DNA from: Micromussa lordhowensis
Taxonomy: Eukaryota; Cnidaria; Anthozoa; Scleractinia; Lobophylliidae
Assembly: GCA_964020085.1 (NCBI GenBank)
Contig: OZ026597.1
Span: 15,736,915-15,800,914, forward strand
Direction: 5' to 3'
Length of the DNA stretch: 64,000 nt
A program made the translations under genes and the position numbers. The notes below the pieces were generated by a model. That model was not told the origin of the DNA and did no database searches. It saw nothing but the letters and a program-made list of their open reading frames with translations. Shown here piece by piece: positions 39,250 to 48,852 of this stretch (positions are counted from its first letter, which is position 1; each line of letters starts with the position of its first letter).

Positions 39250-39446
39250 TTGCTTTCTATATAGACGGCACATTTCTTCAAAACAAATAATTATTCTGTT
39301 ACAAATGCCAATAACCCATGTTTCAACTCACACACATGGACGGGGGGGGTTTTGTTCACCGGGGTTCTATCAACCCGCCGGCGAGCTTGCGAGCCGGCGG
39401 GATGTAACAGAACCCCGATAACAAAACCCCCCCCGTCCATGTGTGT
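39246..39446 (-). repeat. right terminal inverted repeat of the Polinton
   Basis: Reverse complement of 24674-24874. The outer 117 bp (39330-39446) form the same palindrome in the same configuration as the left end. The inner part holds TATATAG before the PolB start and ends at its ATGG. Confidence 0.93.
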
Positions 39447-39748
39447 TCATTATCATTATCATTATCATTATCATTATCATTATCATTATCATTATCATTA
39501 TCATTATCATTATCATTATCATTATCATTATCATTATCATTATCATTATCATTATCATTATCATTATCATTATCATTATCATTATCATTATCATTATCAT
39601 TATCATTATCATTATCATTATCATTATCATTATCATTATCATTATCATTATCATTATCATTATCATTATCATTATCATTATCATTATCATTATCATTATC
39701 ATTATCATTATCATTATCATTATCATTATCATTATCATTATCATTATC

Positions 39749-39795
<47 letters not shown>

Positions 39796-39797
39796 TG
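39447..39797. repeat. (ATTATC)n microsatellite, right of the Polinton
   Basis: About 54 hexamer units up to 39773, then a few ATT units. Frames open across it (Ser-Leu, Ile, Tyr-His or Met-Ile repeats) are artefacts of the repeat. Confidence 0.97.
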
Positions 39798-39837
39798 TAA
39801 AATCTAATAAAATAAAAAAAGACTGTGGGTCAAACAA

Positions 39838-39900
39838 TTATATCGACCAATACTCAGCTGAAAGTATTGATCAAGTATCGGTCTATGATCCGAAAAAATT
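39838..39900. repeat. short remnant of the TCGGCCGA-type repeat family
   Basis: ATCGACCAATACT and GATCAAGTATCGGTC followed by TATGATCCGAA resemble the subterminal motifs and end of the copies at 5040-5266 and 12345-12560. Confidence 0.4.
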
Positions 39901-40509
39901 TTCACCACATTAAAACCCAAACTTTGTCAAGTGGTGTGCTCTTGCACTGGCATCGCAACAGTCATAGCCTGTAGAGTAGGTAAAGGCATAAATTCGTTCA
40001 ATATAAAACATCAAGCTTCCACCGCCTGTACCTGTCCATTCATGGATCACTACAGAATCAGGTATGCACCTTGCAACTTCCAACTTCCAACTCAAACTGG
40101 CGACTCCACAACTTGGAATCTTCCCACATCCAATGATAAATTATTCTGGAATCAAATCTAAGCTTCAGACATCAAGAAAGATAGAATTTCTTACTAGTTA
40201 TTTGCCATCCTCTTCTGTGTCTGTGTCTTTCCAGTCCTTCAAGGTTTAAGCTGTCTTGTGATGCACTCTGTCTAGTGAAGATCAGTACTGGCTGGCATCC
40301 TGTGATGAAGCAAGAAAAATGAAAAATGATTCTGGAATCTAAGTTTTGGTTACCAAGAATGATAAAATGTCTTACTAGGCATCCTTTTCTGTGTCTGGCT
40401 TGTTGCCAATTTTTGTAGTCTTTCCACATCCATGCCGTCTAGTGATGAACTCTGTTCTCTAGCATCCTGGTGAAACAAACATGACAATAAATCTACTGGT
40501 ATTCAATCT

Positions 40510-40624
40510 TATGCCTAGACAGTGACACCATGAGAGATATAAGCTGTTTGGGTTGAATGTTCTGGCTCACGGCATTGTCTTATCATTAGCCTTGAATGGA
40601 GACATATTTTTGCAAGTGAGTGCT
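40510..40624. repeat. dispersed repeat, copy B (no MITE)
   Basis: Near-identical to 52-164. It continues past GAGTGCT into TTGTGAG instead of the MITE, so it represents the unoccupied state. Confidence 0.75.
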
Positions 40625-41338
40625 TTGTGAGTGGCCAAGTACATGTACCATCTTAGATTTGGAAATTTGGAAAACAGGGGAAACTTTGCTAAGAAGGAGT
40701 GAGGCAGAAGGGTAAAATGGCCGCCAGAAATGCAAGGCACCACCCAACATTAATAAGCCCTCCAAATGGGCTTCCTACAAAAACTGAATCATTAAGAGAA
40801 CTTTCAGTGCTTTCATAATGATTTCACAAGGAGAACTGAACAGCACTGAATGCAGCTGCAAACATACAAAATAATTAAACTAACGACAAAGTACATGTAG
40901 TGTGAAGTTAGGGACGACGTCAAAACAACTGTCCCAGTAGGGACCCAATTTTAGGGGAAGGGTGCCGCCTGCTACCCTCCACTCAATGGAGATACTGTCG
41001 GGGTCACTGCTGCTACCTGTATGGAGACAGAACAGGGTTTTGCATACCACCCACTACCTAGATACAGATGGGGTAGTAAGAAGGGTCTTGACTGCCACCC
41101 ACTGTCTATAATTGTATTAGCTGAGTAGGAAGGTCTTGACCGCCACCTATTTGGATGTAGTAGGCTGACTGTCCTAGCCCCGCAGTTTTTGTGCTAACCA
41201 GAAGTGAAATTTCGCATTTTCAGATTACTAAAATGGGGTGAAAAAACAGCGATATTCAATTTCATTTTTTATTACTTTCCATAGCACAATCTTGTGAAGA
41301 TTAAATCAAGCAAATATAAAATTATCTGTCATAGACAC

Positions 41339-41405
41339 TTTAAGCCTTGAGTCACAATATATGACATAGTGTCAGAGCATCAAGAAATTGTCAGTAGCAA
41401 GCTAA
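41339..41405. repeat. dispersed repeat paired with 50163-50240
   Basis: Both begin TAAGCCTTGAGTCACA and share GAGCATCAAGAAATTGTCAG, with a short insertion in the second copy. Family unknown. Confidence 0.6.
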
Positions 41406-41999
41406 TTTCAGTCAGTTGTACACAGAGGCACATGTGTACCAAAGAAAATTTGGTACACGTAACTACATTATAATTATGAACTTCATAAAAATATCTGTAT
41501 TTTGGTATAAAATATAGTGGTACATATGTCTCAGTTCTTAAACGTTCTGTTAAGCATTCTCTTTTGCCAAGAAGAGCGCGACATGACAGGTTCCCTCATG
41601 ATCTGACTTCATGTCCATGCATCATGCAAACGACCGGACTAAGACTAAAGGCGAAAGGCCGGAATGGCTCTGACATCCACTTCGATAAAAAGAAACCAGG
41701 GTAATACATTATTTTAAATTCGATTCCGATTTATTTAGTTGCCATAATATCACCCATACTTCTCTGTTTATATGCGCTGCGCACTTTGTAGCCAGCAGTT
41801 ACCAAAACGAGTCAACTCCAATCGCTGAATTAAATAAAAACTGCTGTTGCTGTTTATGACTTGCTCTTGTATAGCTGTCATTAAATCAGTGATCAGAGTT
41901 TTTCTGGTCCAAGTTTAGTCTCTGCTTCCTTGCAGCCAATCAAGATATACAGTAAGCTTTAATGACATTATCAATAATCAGAGTTACCTGGGAGATCTG

Positions 42000-43672
42000 C
42001 TGTTGGCCAGCGGATGTTTGCTGCAGGCATGGGTAGTTGTGCCATTGCTGTGCACTTTTGCCCTCGTGGTTTTGTTCTGCCTTTGTTTGTCGCTTTGCCT
42101 TTGGTTTGTTGAAGTAACATCACTTTTTTGCCAATTTATTCGTTTGCTGCTTGTTCAAGAGTGCTCTGGCGTTATCGCTCAGTGTTTCTGTCACTCCTTT
42201 GCAGTCTCTTCGGCCGTCATGCCCCCTCGACATACGAGAATAGTTTGAAGAACTCTGTGCCGCTCTGTCGGCTCCAGCGTCCACCGTTTCGGTCACAACT
42301 ACTGCTGTTACGACATCCATGCAAGCGTCTGGTACTCCTGCTAGTGCTTCCATTTCGCCTGAATTTTTAGCTTCTGTGATTCAGGCCATCAAAACTCCGA
42401 TTTCAGATCTTGTACAACAGTCGTTATCTGCCATGGTCAGTTTCTCAAGGCCTTCCCGACATTGCCGCCCAAGGTTCTTCCCTGGCTACTTGTGCAACTC
42501 ACTTGGATGCATCTGGCTTTCATCAACCTTGGTCTTCATCGGTTCCCACAAGGTTTTTGCCATTGACTTCTTCATCCAGTACTCCAGTACCAGTAGTGAC
42601 CCCAACGAACGTATTAACAGGTATGTCGTCTTCTCTTGTCCTCCCATCTTTTGTCCCTGTATTTTCCTCGGCTTCCTTGTCTTCCATAGCACCTTGTTCT
42701 TTGGCGGTTTAAAGCCTACCGACTACAATTAACTTTGCTTTGGCTTCTCAGCCAATTGTAAGTCCTATGGCGAATCCCTTGCTGACAACCTTACCTCTTC
42801 AACAGCCTTTCGTGGTCGGCCCCAGCTACTCACCAGTACCTTTCAAGGTTGTTTCTCAAATCACGGCGGGAAACTTCGTGAATCTGGAAGATTTATTAGC
42901 AGAAAATATTACCCCTTGCACCCTCAGAAATGCTTGGCTCCAGCCTCTTGCATGGTCATCCTGGGAATTGAATTACATAGAGCAGCTTAGATTGCATGCC
43001 TTCCAGCTGATAAGTTTTCTGCTTTGCTAGAGGCTCTCTCCCACTGGTCAACCCGCAAATGTTGTACTAAAAAAGATCTTCAACCTTTGATTGGTGGGTT
43101 GCATCACGCCTGCATGGTGGTTTGGCCAGGTAGCACCTTTCTTCACCAGATGATTGATTTATTGTCTTGTTTCTGCAATGATTCTCATCCGATACGTCTT
43201 AACGTGGAGTTTAGAAGCCTGGTGGGCAGAACTTTTTGGTCAGTGGAATGGAATATCCTTTTTCCTTTTTCCCACCCTTGAGCCTTTGCTTGACTATTCT
43301 GTCAGTTCTGATGCATCTAGTGCTATTGGCTATGGTGCTTTTATGGACAACAAATGGTTCAATGGTCGGTGGTCTACTTTCCAACTTCCACTGTCCACTG
43401 CTTACAAGGAGCTTTTTCTGGTTGTGTTAGCAGCCCATGTTTGGGGTCCTGGTTGGTCCCGCAGGCGCATAATGTTTCAGGTTGATAACGAATCTGTTGT
43501 TCACATTCTTAACTCATGGACGTCTCCAGACCCAAACATTATGCATTTGTTGCGTTGCTTACTTAAAGCGGCAGCCTGTTTCAGTTTTACGTTTGCTGCA
43601 ATTCATGTTCCAGGAAGAAATAATGGCATAGCTGATGCGTTGTCTCGCTTCAATTTATTAGCCAACCCCTAA
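42000..43672 (+). pseudogene. DIRS-like retrotransposon fragment (gag-like, RT/RNase H)
   Basis: 42215-42900 encodes degraded gag-like sequence (MPPRHTRI, SPEFLASVIQAIKTPISDLV) and a Ser/Pro-rich stretch. 43024-43281 reads RKCCTKKDLQPLIGGLHHAC and VVWPGSTFLHQMIDLL, the connection after a DIRS/Ngaro reverse transcriptase. 43154-43672 is the RNase H (SDASSAIGYGAF, TAYKELFLVVLAAHVWG, FQVDNESVVHILNS, HVPGRNNGIADALSRF), which degrades RNA in the hybrid. Its acidic residues are kept. The catalytic RT core appears deleted between 42900 and 43020, and the tyrosine recombinase is missing because the BEL copy starts about 60 bp further on. Confidence 0.75.
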
Positions 43673-43849
43673 GGCGTCCAACTTCGCCATCGACGCTGGC
43701 CCACGGTAGGAAACCAACACACCAGTTAATGGTAACAACCAGAAATGTCCTCTCTGTAATGCCCAACATTGGCTGTCCCGTTGCGATGAGTTCAAGGGGA
43801 AGTCTTTGAGAGACAGGTTTAATTTCGTTCGCTCCAAGAACTCGCTATC

Positions 43850-44878
43850 TTGTCAGTTAAAGTGAAAGCAAAGGGCTCCGATCAGATGATTCAAACATAT
43901 GCATTTCTGGAAAATGGTTCCAACGCATCTTTCTGTTCAGAGAAGCTAGCAAAGGAACTGAACTTGCCAGGAAAGAAAACCACATTGTCAGTAACGACTA
44001 TGGAAAAGGAGGACAGCAAAACCGATTGTCGGATTGGTAGTTTAGAAGTACTGGATTTGGGTGAGGAGAATCTCTTTGAACTCCTAGTCTTGTTCACAAG
44101 ACCAAGTCTACCCATCACTAACGAAAGTGTCACGAACCAAGAAGATGTCAAAAAGAGGCAATATCTCTCTGAAGTGAAAATCCCCAATATCCCCAATATT
44201 GATGCGGATGTTGTTGTGTTTGACTGTTCGGCCAAGTACCACGGCAAGTCTCTCAATGACAAACTCTTACTGGGGCCGGATCTTACAAATTCCCTAATCA
44301 GAGTATTGACAAGATTCCGCCAGGATCCGGTAGCGTTTATGTCAGACATGGAAGCGATGTTCCACCAGGTTTGTGTGAACCCCGAAGACCGCAATGCGCT
44401 ACGTTTCCTCTGGTGGCCCGATGGAGATCTGGATCTAGAGCCAGAAGAGTACATGATGACCGTCCATCTATTTGGGGCCGTTTCTTCCCCTAGCTGTGCC
44501 AACTTTGCTTTGAAGAAGACCGTAGCAGATAATGAAGCAGATTTCAGCAGTGAGGCTGTAAGATTGGTCAAGCGAGACTTCTACGTGGATGATCGCTTAA
44601 AATCTGTTGATTCACAAGATGCTATTCATCTATCGAGTGAGCTATCATAACTCTTGAAACGAGGAGGTTTTCAGCTAACCAAGTGGCTGTCAAACAAGCG
44701 CATGGTCATTGAATCTGTTCCTGAGTCCGATCTTGCAGCATCCGTCAGAGATTTGGACTTCGACCACACTCTTACGGAGAGAGCCCTTGGGGTACAATGG
44801 CACGTGACTTCAGACACATTTGGCTTTAAAATTGCTACCAAAGATAAACCACAACCAGAAGAGAAATCCTCTCTGTGA
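43850..44878 (+). pseudogene. BEL/Pao protease fused to partial reverse transcriptase
   Basis: The frame starts with a retropepsin ([11 protein letters not shown] in place of the usual D-S-G, so Asp is replaced by Glu-Asn-Gly). It runs directly from the end of the protease ([13 protein letters not shown]) into the reverse transcriptase at [15 protein letters not shown], so some 250 residues of linker and RT fingers are missing without breaking the frame. The palm follows: [12 protein letters not shown] (first Asp), [15 protein letters not shown] and the intact YVDD box ([10 protein letters not shown]). A single stop (44648-44650) is followed in the same frame by LKRGGFQLTKW to 44878. Non-functional, but a good example of an in-frame internal deletion. 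Confidence 0.8.
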
Positions 44879-45828
44879 TCAGCTTGATCTACGATTCACT
44901 CGGCTTTGTGGCTCCCTTCCATCTTTCTGCCAAGATTCTCCGTCAAAACCTCTGCAGGAAGCAACTTGGTTGGGACGACTTAACCCCTGAAGAGGATCTG
45001 ATATGCTGGAAGAGTTGGTTGGAGAAGCTACCTAGACTGGAGCAATTTTCTTTCGATAGGTGCTTCAAACTTCCGAATTTTGGTGATATCATGTCCTGTC
45101 AACTCCACCACTTCTCTGACGCCTCTCAGGTTGCCAATGGTGCTGTTTCCTACCTCAGGCTCGTAAATGCCCAGAGCGAAGTTCATTGCTCTTTCGTTAT
45201 GGGAAAATCCCGCTTATCACCACTAAAGCCAATGACCATCTCAAGAATGGAACTGTCTGCCGCTGTACTCTCCACGAGTCTGGATAGAATGATACGCCAA
45301 GAGGTAGAACTCCCTATCAATGACTCCTTCTACTGGATCAATAGCACTTGTGTCCTGCGCTACATCGCTAACAGTGAAAGAAGGTACAAAACCTTCGTGG
45401 CTAACCGAGTCGCTGCAATCTGTGAGCAATCCATCCCAGGTCAATGGCATCATGCTGGAAAAAAGATTAACCCTGCTGACGACGCCTCAAGGGACTTATC
45501 AGCTGAGGCTATCATCGGAGGTAACCGCTGGACAAAGGGTCCAGATTTCCTTTGGCTGTCCAAAGAAAATTGGCCCCAGATGCCTGCTGCAATCGATGAG
45601 GAGACCAAGCAGGAATCTTTAGAAGAAGTTGCCGCCGCGTTTGCAACAGTGACCTGTCCTCCAGACTACGATGTTGCAGAAGTTTTCAAGCGATTTTCGT
45701 CGTGGTACTCGGTGAAGAGGTTCGTGGCGCGGATACTTCAGTACAGAAATCGGCTGCGAATGCTGTCATCAGAAGAAAGAAAGGGAACCTGCTGCAGTCC
45801 CACCATGATCAGAAGATTGATGCTTTAA
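44875..45828 (+). pseudogene. BEL/Pao RNase H region
   Basis: Open for 317 codons in a frame shifted from the reverse transcriptase. Contains LIYDSLGFVAPFHLSAKILR, then LHHFSDASQVANGAVSYLR (first Asp), MTISRMELSAAVLS (Glu) and FYWINSTCVLRYIAN, where the usual Asp of the third motif is Asn. It ends with KINPADDASRDLS. The following linker to the integrase is in yet another frame from 45702 (SAANAVIRRKKGNLLQ). Confidence 0.8.
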
Positions 45829-47188
45829 AGGTCCACGAGCTAGAGGAAGCTAAAAGAGAAATCATGCAGGTTGTCCAAGGTCGCTGCTTCAACAACGAGT
45901 TGCTATCCTTCCAGAGCGCTGCCTCCAAAATTACAAACCCCCAGAAGATAAAGAGCATGAAGAAATCAAGCCACATATGCAAATTGGACCCAATCTTTTC
46001 CAGAGGTCTCGTATGCGTAGGAGGTTGCCTCCAACGCTCACCGATCAGTGAAGACGCTAAATATCCAGTCATACTACCAAAACAGCATCATGTGTCTGAC
46101 CTCATCATTCATCATTATCATCTATGATGTGGTCACTCTGGTCTTGAACATACACTGTCAATGATAAGAGAGAGATATTGGATTGTTCAAGCGAGAATCT
46201 CCCTCCGCCAAGTTCTGAATGGATGCTTCCCCTGCAAGAGGACGCAGGCATCTGTGGGACAACAGAAGATGGCAAATTTGCCCGAGGACAGAGTTTGCCC
46301 CTCCGAACCACCCTTCAGCTGTGTTGGTGTCGGTTGTTTTGGCTCCCTGCTAGTACATCGTGGAAGAAGTACAGTAAAGAGATACGGTGTCCTATTTACC
46401 TGTCTGGCAGTTCGCGCGGTTCACATCGAAGTTGCTCATAGCTTTGACACCGACTCTTTCAGCCATGCTTTAAGGCGCTTTATTGCGAGAAGAGGCCAAC
46501 CTCAGCACATACGATCTGACAATGGCAGTAACTTTGTCAGAGGCGAGAAGGAGCTGCAAGAAGCCATCCAAGATTGGAATCAGCAGAAGATTCATGACTT
46601 CTTGCTAGCCAAGAACATCGAATGGGTTTTCAACCCTCCAGCTGGTTCGCATCACAGCGGCGTCTGGGAAAGATGTATCCGGAAAACCAGGTGATGAAAG
46701 CACTTCTGCAAGACAAACCGCTCGACGACGAAGGGCTGCATACCTTGCTATGCGAAGTGGAATCCATCATCAATGGACGTCCAATAACCAAGGTTTCAGA
46801 TGACCCCAGGGATCCAGAGGCCCTAACACCCAATCACCTGCTATTGTTGCGATCAGGACCAACATTACCACCAGGAGCGTTTGTCAAAGACGACAGTTTT
46901 TCCCACCACAGATGGCATCATGTGCAGTATGGCATCTTGTGCGAATACCTACCGGTCCTACAAGCCAGACAGAAGTGGAACAAAGCTCGTAGAAACTTCT
47001 CTGTCAATGATGTGGTCCTGGTCATTGATGAATCTACTCCCCGCAGTTCGTGGCCACTTGGAAGAGTGCTAGAGGTTCATGAGAGCCGAGATGACGGCTT
47101 AGTACGGAGTCTAAAGGTGAAGACGAGAACATTTGTTCTCACCCGACCAATAGATAAAGTTGTTCTATTGGAGGCCGCTGATCAGTAA
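45702..47188 (+). pseudogene. BEL/Pao integrase and C-terminal domain
   Basis: Frames 45702-46127 (linker, ending in HHVSDLIIHHYHL), 46161-46694 (zinc-finger end NGCFPCKRTQASVGQQ; core with CVGVGCFGSLLVH, where the first catalytic Asp is changed to Gly, and HIRSDNGSNFV with the second) and 46622-47188 (NGRPITKVSDDPRDPEALTP, FSVNDVVLVIDESTPRSSWP, LGRVLEVHESRDDGLVRS). The loss of the first catalytic Asp and a frameshift near 46670 make it inactive. The C-terminal domain matches the one at 13286-13755 in kind. Confidence 0.8.
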
Positions 47189-47510
47189 TGAACTGAACTT
47201 TGTTTGTTCTTTTTGTTATGAGGACTTTATTATAGTTTTTTAGTTAAAGACGTTTGCCTGATGTTTACCGCCTTTAAAGGGGCCGGAATGTTACTTTCGT
47301 AACTCGTTTTCTTCTTTGTTTTGTTTTGTTATTCATTAACATTTTGTACAATTTTAAGCCTTTACTATTCACGCTGTGATCAATGCAAGTTTCGGAATAT
47401 AACCTTCGGAATCGTGTAATTAGAGACACCACGTTTTTATAAGTTTAGTTGCGCCATCTACGTTCTAGCTATTTTGTCTATCGCTTTCGACGCTATCATT
47501 TGTAAGCTAT

Positions 47511-47514
47511 CGTT

Positions 47515-47551
<37 letters not shown>

Positions 47552-47875
47552 TCTTTAATGAGGAAACTTTTTCACTAAAAAGTGGTTTACAAAAAGGACC
47601 TCGAAAATTAAAAATTAAAAATTTACAATGAATAAAAATGCTAAAAGATGCTACTAAAAACTAATGTATCTTATGTGTAATACAAAACTTAAATCAATGA
47701 ATTAAAAATCTGACGCTTCAAAATATTTACATTATCAGAGGCTCGTATAGTTTTGTCCAGCGAGTTAAAATCATTTACAGCATGATAGCCAGTTCTTTGT
47801 TTACCCCAGTTTCTTTTAACGGATGGAATTTTGAGGTTTGCTTTATTTTTTTGCTATTATTTTGTCAATTGCTAC
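47511..47875 (-). pseudogene. CR1-like non-LTR element, 3' end only
   Basis: A (TAA)n tail (47513-47546) marks the 3' end. On the minus strand, about 47862-47690 reads IPSVKRNWGKQRTGYHAVND and FNSLDKTIRASDNVNILKRQ and stops at 47690-47692, the C-terminal tail of a cnidarian-type CR1/L2 reverse transcriptase. Only about 60 codons remain. It lies in sequence that may be the 3' LTR of the second BEL copy. Confidence 0.65.
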
Positions 47876-48266
47876 CCTCGCAGGAGCAAGATCAAAGTAA
47901 GTCTTTGCAAGATATTTTTAGTCCAAATTGTTTCGTTATAGTTTAAGACCTATGTTCCATCAATATCCTTGATTTATGTTTTGTATCTTAGCTACATGTA
48001 GTATTAGCTTACATAAGTGTTTTGTATCGTTTTGCTTTTAGTTCGAACCACACTCACACAATCACCACAACCATAACTGCAACTTCGCATCACAAGTTCA
48101 TCCTTATTTATTCATCCCAATTCCTGTTGTTGATTCATCGCTTCAAATAAACGCTCTAACAATTGATTTTACTGTGACCTGGCTTCCTTGGAAGTGCGTT
48201 CAAGTATTTTCAAGCTCCTAGGGTTAAGTGCTGTTAAACCGACACGTGGCTTCGCTGCTGGAAAGT

Positions 48267-48441
48267 CACAGACAGTTTGAGGTCTTCTATCATAAATATG
48301 AATTCAAAAAGTCCTTGCAATCTTCTTACAGTAGGCAGTTTTGACCCTATGATTTCCTGACATGGACAGTTTGAGGTCTTCTATCATAAATGTGAATTTA
48401 GAAAGTCCTTGAAATCTTCTTACAGTAGGCAATTTTGACCC
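48267..48441. repeat. tandem duplication of about 90 bp
   Basis: ACAGTTTGAGGTCTTCTATC recurs at 48273 and 48366, each time followed by near-identical sequence through TTTTGACCCTAT. The second copy runs into the foldback at 48443. Confidence 0.8.
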
Positions 48442-48442
48442 T

Positions 48443-48852
48443 ATTGCCTAGTTTCAAACCGTGAGGGTCTAGGTACGAGTCTGTAAATTATGGGATTAGC
48501 AACTATTGATTCACATAGTCTGAAAGAGCTTACCGAGATTCACAAGATTCCCAAGTTTGGTGTTAATCAGGCTAGTTTTCACTGAGATAGAGCCATTTGA
48601 AAATGTCAAAATTTACAAAGAAATGTATGGCAATCCGGACGCTGTCCGACACGGCGTCCGGATGCCACACATTTCTTTGTAAATTTTGACGTTTTTAAAT
48701 CACTGTATCTCGGTCAAAACTAACCTGATTAACACCAAACTTAGGAATCTTGTGAATCTCGGTGTGCTCTTTCTGACTATGTGAATCAATAGTTGCTAAT
48801 CCCATAATTTACAGACTCGTACCTAGACCCTCACGGTTTGAAACCAGGCAAT
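48443..48852. mobile_element. 410 bp foldback element
   Basis: The left arm starts ATTGCCTAGTTTCAAACC and the right arm ends GGTTTGAAACCAGGCAAT. The arms match over nearly their full length, with the palindromic core GCGTCCGGAT/ATCCGGACGC near 48645. No coding potential. Superfamily unknown. Confidence 0.8.

Larger units (their letters stand above)
24674..39446. mobile_element. Polinton/Maverick (adintovirus-like) element, nearly complete
   Basis: 14,773 bp bounded by 201 bp inverted repeats (24674-24874 and 39246-39446) and by TCATT on both sides (24669-24673 and 39447-39451). That is a 5-bp duplication, or a damaged 6-bp one; Polintons normally make 6 bp, and the repeat array blurs the count. 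The hallmark set is present: protein-primed PolB, retroviral-like integrase, packaging ATPase, probable double-jelly-roll capsid and probable penton, plus small membrane and basic proteins. No adenain-type protease is recognised. The order from left is small genes, penton, a large uncharacterised gene, coiled-coil protein, capsid, ATPase, six small genes, integrase, polymerase. Confidence 0.93.
39905..42000. other. no recognisable gene; holds two dispersed repeats
   Basis: Apart from repeat copy B (40510-40624) and the segment 41339-41405 (a near copy of 50163-50240), I see only small open frames. At 40920-41170 loosely repeated phrases (tgccacccact, gtaggaaggtcttgac) suggest an old degenerate tandem repeat. 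Confidence 0.4.
43730..47188 (+). mobile_element. second BEL/Pao copy, internally deleted, no LTR recognised on the left
   Basis: Plus-strand pol of a BEL/Pao element different from the one at 12743-19493. It begins with a gag zinc knuckle (CPLCNAQHWLSRC, about 43745) and runs through protease, a shortened reverse transcriptase, RNase H and integrase to the C-terminal BEL domain. The left boundary is a direct join to the DIRS-like fragment. Sequence beginning TGTTACTTTCG at 47288 could be the start of a 3' LTR. Confidence 0.85.

Noticed and set aside
39352..39913. Several long open frames (Ser-Leu, Ile, Tyr-His and Met-Ile repeats)
   Set aside because: They are translations of the hexanucleotide array in different frames; a hexamer without stop words stays open by chance.
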